Shown: positions 62,528-64,000 of the stretch, piece after piece | Position numbering within the stretch: position 1 is the stretch's first letter | How the letters are laid out: each line of letters opens with the position of its first letter | NCBI GenBank assembly: GCA_016706595.1 | Contig: JADJJH010000002.1 | Coordinates: 496,001-560,000, forward strand | Length of the DNA: 64,000 bases | Source of the DNA: Bacteroidota bacterium | GTDB lineage: Bacteria; Bacteroidota; Bacteroidia; Chitinophagales; Chitinophagaceae | Direction: 5' to 3' | The notes under the pieces: generated by a model | Seen by the model: the letters and a program-made list of their open reading frames with translations, nothing else | The model's database searches: none | What the model was told of the DNA's origin: nothing | Made by a program: the position numbers and the translations under genes

Positions 62528-63256
62528 TTATGAAGCCATTTCAGGAATGTTCAATATTTTAATAGCTTCTTCAGCAGCTATTTTACTAGCTTCTTTTTTA
62601 TTTCCTGCAATTGAGGAGGCAATGATTTCTTCCTCGTACATTACACCAATTTTAAATTTCTTACGACCTTTTTCCAGTTTTTCTTCTAAAACGATAAAGT
62701 CTATGGTTTTGCCTTGGCGACTTGCCCACCCTATTAATCGATTTTTCATATTCACTTCTATGCCTTCCAATAATTCAATATCTACAAAGGGAAGCAAAAT
62801 TCGATTTCTTAAAAAAGTACGTGTTTTTGCATAGCCTTTATCGATATAAATTGCACCAATTAAGGCTTCAAGTGCATTGCCAAAAATGAGTGAATTTCGC
62901 AAATGAAAATCCTGCTCATTAAATTTCATAATCGATTTTAATCCAATTTTTAATGCAATTTGGTTTAAGGTTTTTCGATTCACTATCTTCGAACGCATGT
63001 CGGTTAAATAGCCTTCGGGTTTGGTTGGATATTTTGTAAAAAGATGTTCGCCTATAATCGCTCCTAAAATTGCATCACCCAAAAATTCAAGTCGCTCATT
63101 ATTTTCAGTGGCATTCGCATTATTTGAACGATGGCAAAGTGCTAACTCATATAAAGCGATATTTCCGGGTGTAAAACCTAACATGGTTTGCAGTTCCTTG
63201 TAAAGTGGACTGCCTTTTGTAAAAAATTGAGCTATAAAATCAGGAACGAGTCGCAA
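62528..63256 (-). CDS. rnc: Ribonuclease III
   Basis: This 242-residue endonuclease cuts double-stranded RNA in rRNA and mRNA processing. The catalytic signature NERLEFLGDAILGAI lies near residue 53 and a second acidic site in FGNALEALIGAIYIDKGY. A C-terminal double-stranded RNA-binding domain follows (about 170-240, IASSIAGNKKEASKIAAEEAI). The start appears to be TTG at 63256: no ATG occurs between the upstream in-frame stop and the first conserved part. It lies 27 bases after the DUF885 gene. Confidence 0.94.
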   Translation of the reverse strand: MRLVPDFIAQFFTKGSPLYKELQTMLGFTPGNIALYELALCHRSNNANATENNERLEFLGDAILGAIIGEHLFTKYPTKPEGYLTDMRSKIVNRKTLNQIALKIGLKSIMKFNEQDFHLRNSLIFGNALEALIGAIYIDKGYAKTRTFLRNRILLPFVDIELLEGIEVNMKNRLIGWASRQGKTIDFIVLEEKLEKGRKKFKIGVMYEEEIIASSIAGNKKEASKIAAEEAIKILNIPEMAS

Positions 63257-63283
63257 AACAAATACTTTTTTAGTATTTGCAAT

Positions 63284-64000
63284 TTAGAATGATTTTGCCC
63301 AAAGTGCTAATTTTTTTTGTAAAACATCCAATGGCATATTTCCACCTTCAAGAAGTTGTGTATGAAATGCACCTATTTTAAATTCTTTACCTAATTGTTT
63401 TTGATATTTTGCTTTCATTTCAGACAAAGTAATTTGCCCGATTTTATAAGATAAGGCTTGTCCGGGAATTGCCATATATCTTTCAATTTCAGCAGTAGCT
63501 TCTTCTTCACTAATTCTTTCATGGCTCTTCATGTAACGTATTGCATCTTCCCGACTCATATTTTTTGTATGAATAGCCACATCAACAACTAATCTAATGG
63601 CTCGGTGCATAGCATCACTTAAATGTCCAAAATATTGATAGGGATTTTTGTACAAGCCCAATTCTTTGCCAAGGGTTTCGGTATACAATGCCCAGCCTTC
63701 AGCATAAGCACTATAGCCAAGGAATTTTCTAAATTTTGGAAGCTCATTGTTTTCTTGTTGTAATGAAATTTGATAATGATGACCCGGAATCGCTTCATGT
63801 AAAAATAAAGTTTCCATGCCTACACAATTAAATTTTTTAGGGTTCAAAATCGGTACATAAAATATACCTGGTCGGCTGCCATCTTCACTTCCTGCGTTAT
63901 ACTCGGCACTGGCACTTGCGGCACGATAAGCTTCAGTTTGACGAATTTCGAAACTTGTTTTTGGATTCGTTTCAAATAAAGATTTCAAATAAAGCTCTTC
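63284..64000 (-). CDS. DUF885-family protein (putative zinc peptidase), 5' part outside window
   Basis: The frame stays open to the right edge, so only the last 238 residues are visible. It has HEAIPGHHYQ, the HExxxxHH zinc-type motif of DUF885 proteins, then FLGYSAYAEGWALYTETLGKELG with the third ligand Glu. AIPGQALSYKIGQITLSEMK is another conserved block near the end. DUF885 proteins are often called M32-like or dipeptidyl carboxypeptidase-like, with little biochemistry. It precedes rnc. Any signal peptide would lie outside the window. Confidence 0.88.
   Translation of the reverse strand, partial: EELYLKSLFETNPKTSFEIRQTEAYRAASASAEYNAGSEDGSRPGIFYVPILNPKKFNCVGMETLFLHEAIPGHHYQISLQQENNELPKFRKFLGYSAYAEGWALYTETLGKELGLYKNPYQYFGHLSDAMHRAIRLVVDVAIHTKNMSREDAIRYMKSHERISEEEATAEIERYMAIPGQALSYKIGQITLSEMKAKYQKQLGKEFKIGAFHTQLLEGGNMPLDVLQKKLALWAKSF

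Overview
The window looks like chromosomal DNA from an AT-rich Bacteroidota bacterium. Four things support this: promoters of the Bacteroidota form TTTG-N19/20-TAnnTTTG (clearest before rplU and iscU), almost no Shine-Dalgarno sequences, several secreted proteins with type IX secretion (T9SS) sorting domains together with a GldB lipoprotein, and lineage families such as DUF4286, DUF2480, GSCFA, ribosomal protein THX and paired COX3 subunits. The genus cannot be told from the sequence alone; a gliding or T9SS-bearing environmental member is likely. I see no prophage, insertion sequence, CRISPR array or conjugative module. Most of the window is ordinary core genome with small accessory patches.

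Layout. 1-3.7 kb: outer-membrane assembly operon on the minus strand (uppS, bamA, an ompH/skp-like gene cut by the window edge). 4-8 kb: BamB-like propeller lipoprotein, rpsO, pnp. 8-10 kb: oxidase subunits (two COX3 proteins and a subunit IV). 10-14.3 kb: overlapping GSCFA, selU and selD genes followed by purM. 14.4-15.4 kb: rplU, rpmA and a lysine/alanine repeat histone-like gene. 15.6-19 kb: GH3 enzyme and M3 peptidase. 19-27.2 kb: T9SS proteins, a WYL regulator, kbl and a repeat-rich adhesin. 27.3-33.8 kb: surface-polysaccharide cluster (two glycosyltransferases, two methyltransferases, one of them frameshifted in a T9 run, and a flippase) interrupted by sod. 33.9-43 kb: epimerase, iscU, gldB, an outer-membrane barrel, nadE, murB, two RlpA-like proteins, a hydrolase and a CBS protein. 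43-50 kb: THX, HU, DUF4286, exonuclease III, T9SS proteins, a metallo-hydrolase and a cation/proton antiporter. 50-55.6 kb: DUF2480, a lytic transglycosylase, a class D beta-lactamase-like lipoprotein, EngB and a T9SS M1 peptidase. 55.7-60.7 kb: MFS and Na/Pi transporters and an SDR/OsmC/basic-protein operon. 61-64 kb: tmRNA, small membrane proteins, rnc and a truncated DUF885 protein.

The genes fall into a few themes: building and exporting to the envelope (BamA, UppS, MurB, RlpA, GldB, T9SS cargo), translation and RNA turnover (S15, PNPase, L21, L27, THX, EngB, tmRNA, RNase III), selenium modification of tRNA, and respiration. The signal I find most unusual is regulatory: at eight genes a perfect TAnnTTTG element lies only 3-8 bases before the start codon, and three more have a one-mismatch version. 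This predicts leaderless or nearly leaderless mRNAs as a routine initiation mode and settles several start codons. The other candidate worth testing is the homopolymer frameshift in the polysaccharide-cluster methyltransferase, which could be phase variation, slippage or a sequencing error. I did not find a clearly new multi-gene system.
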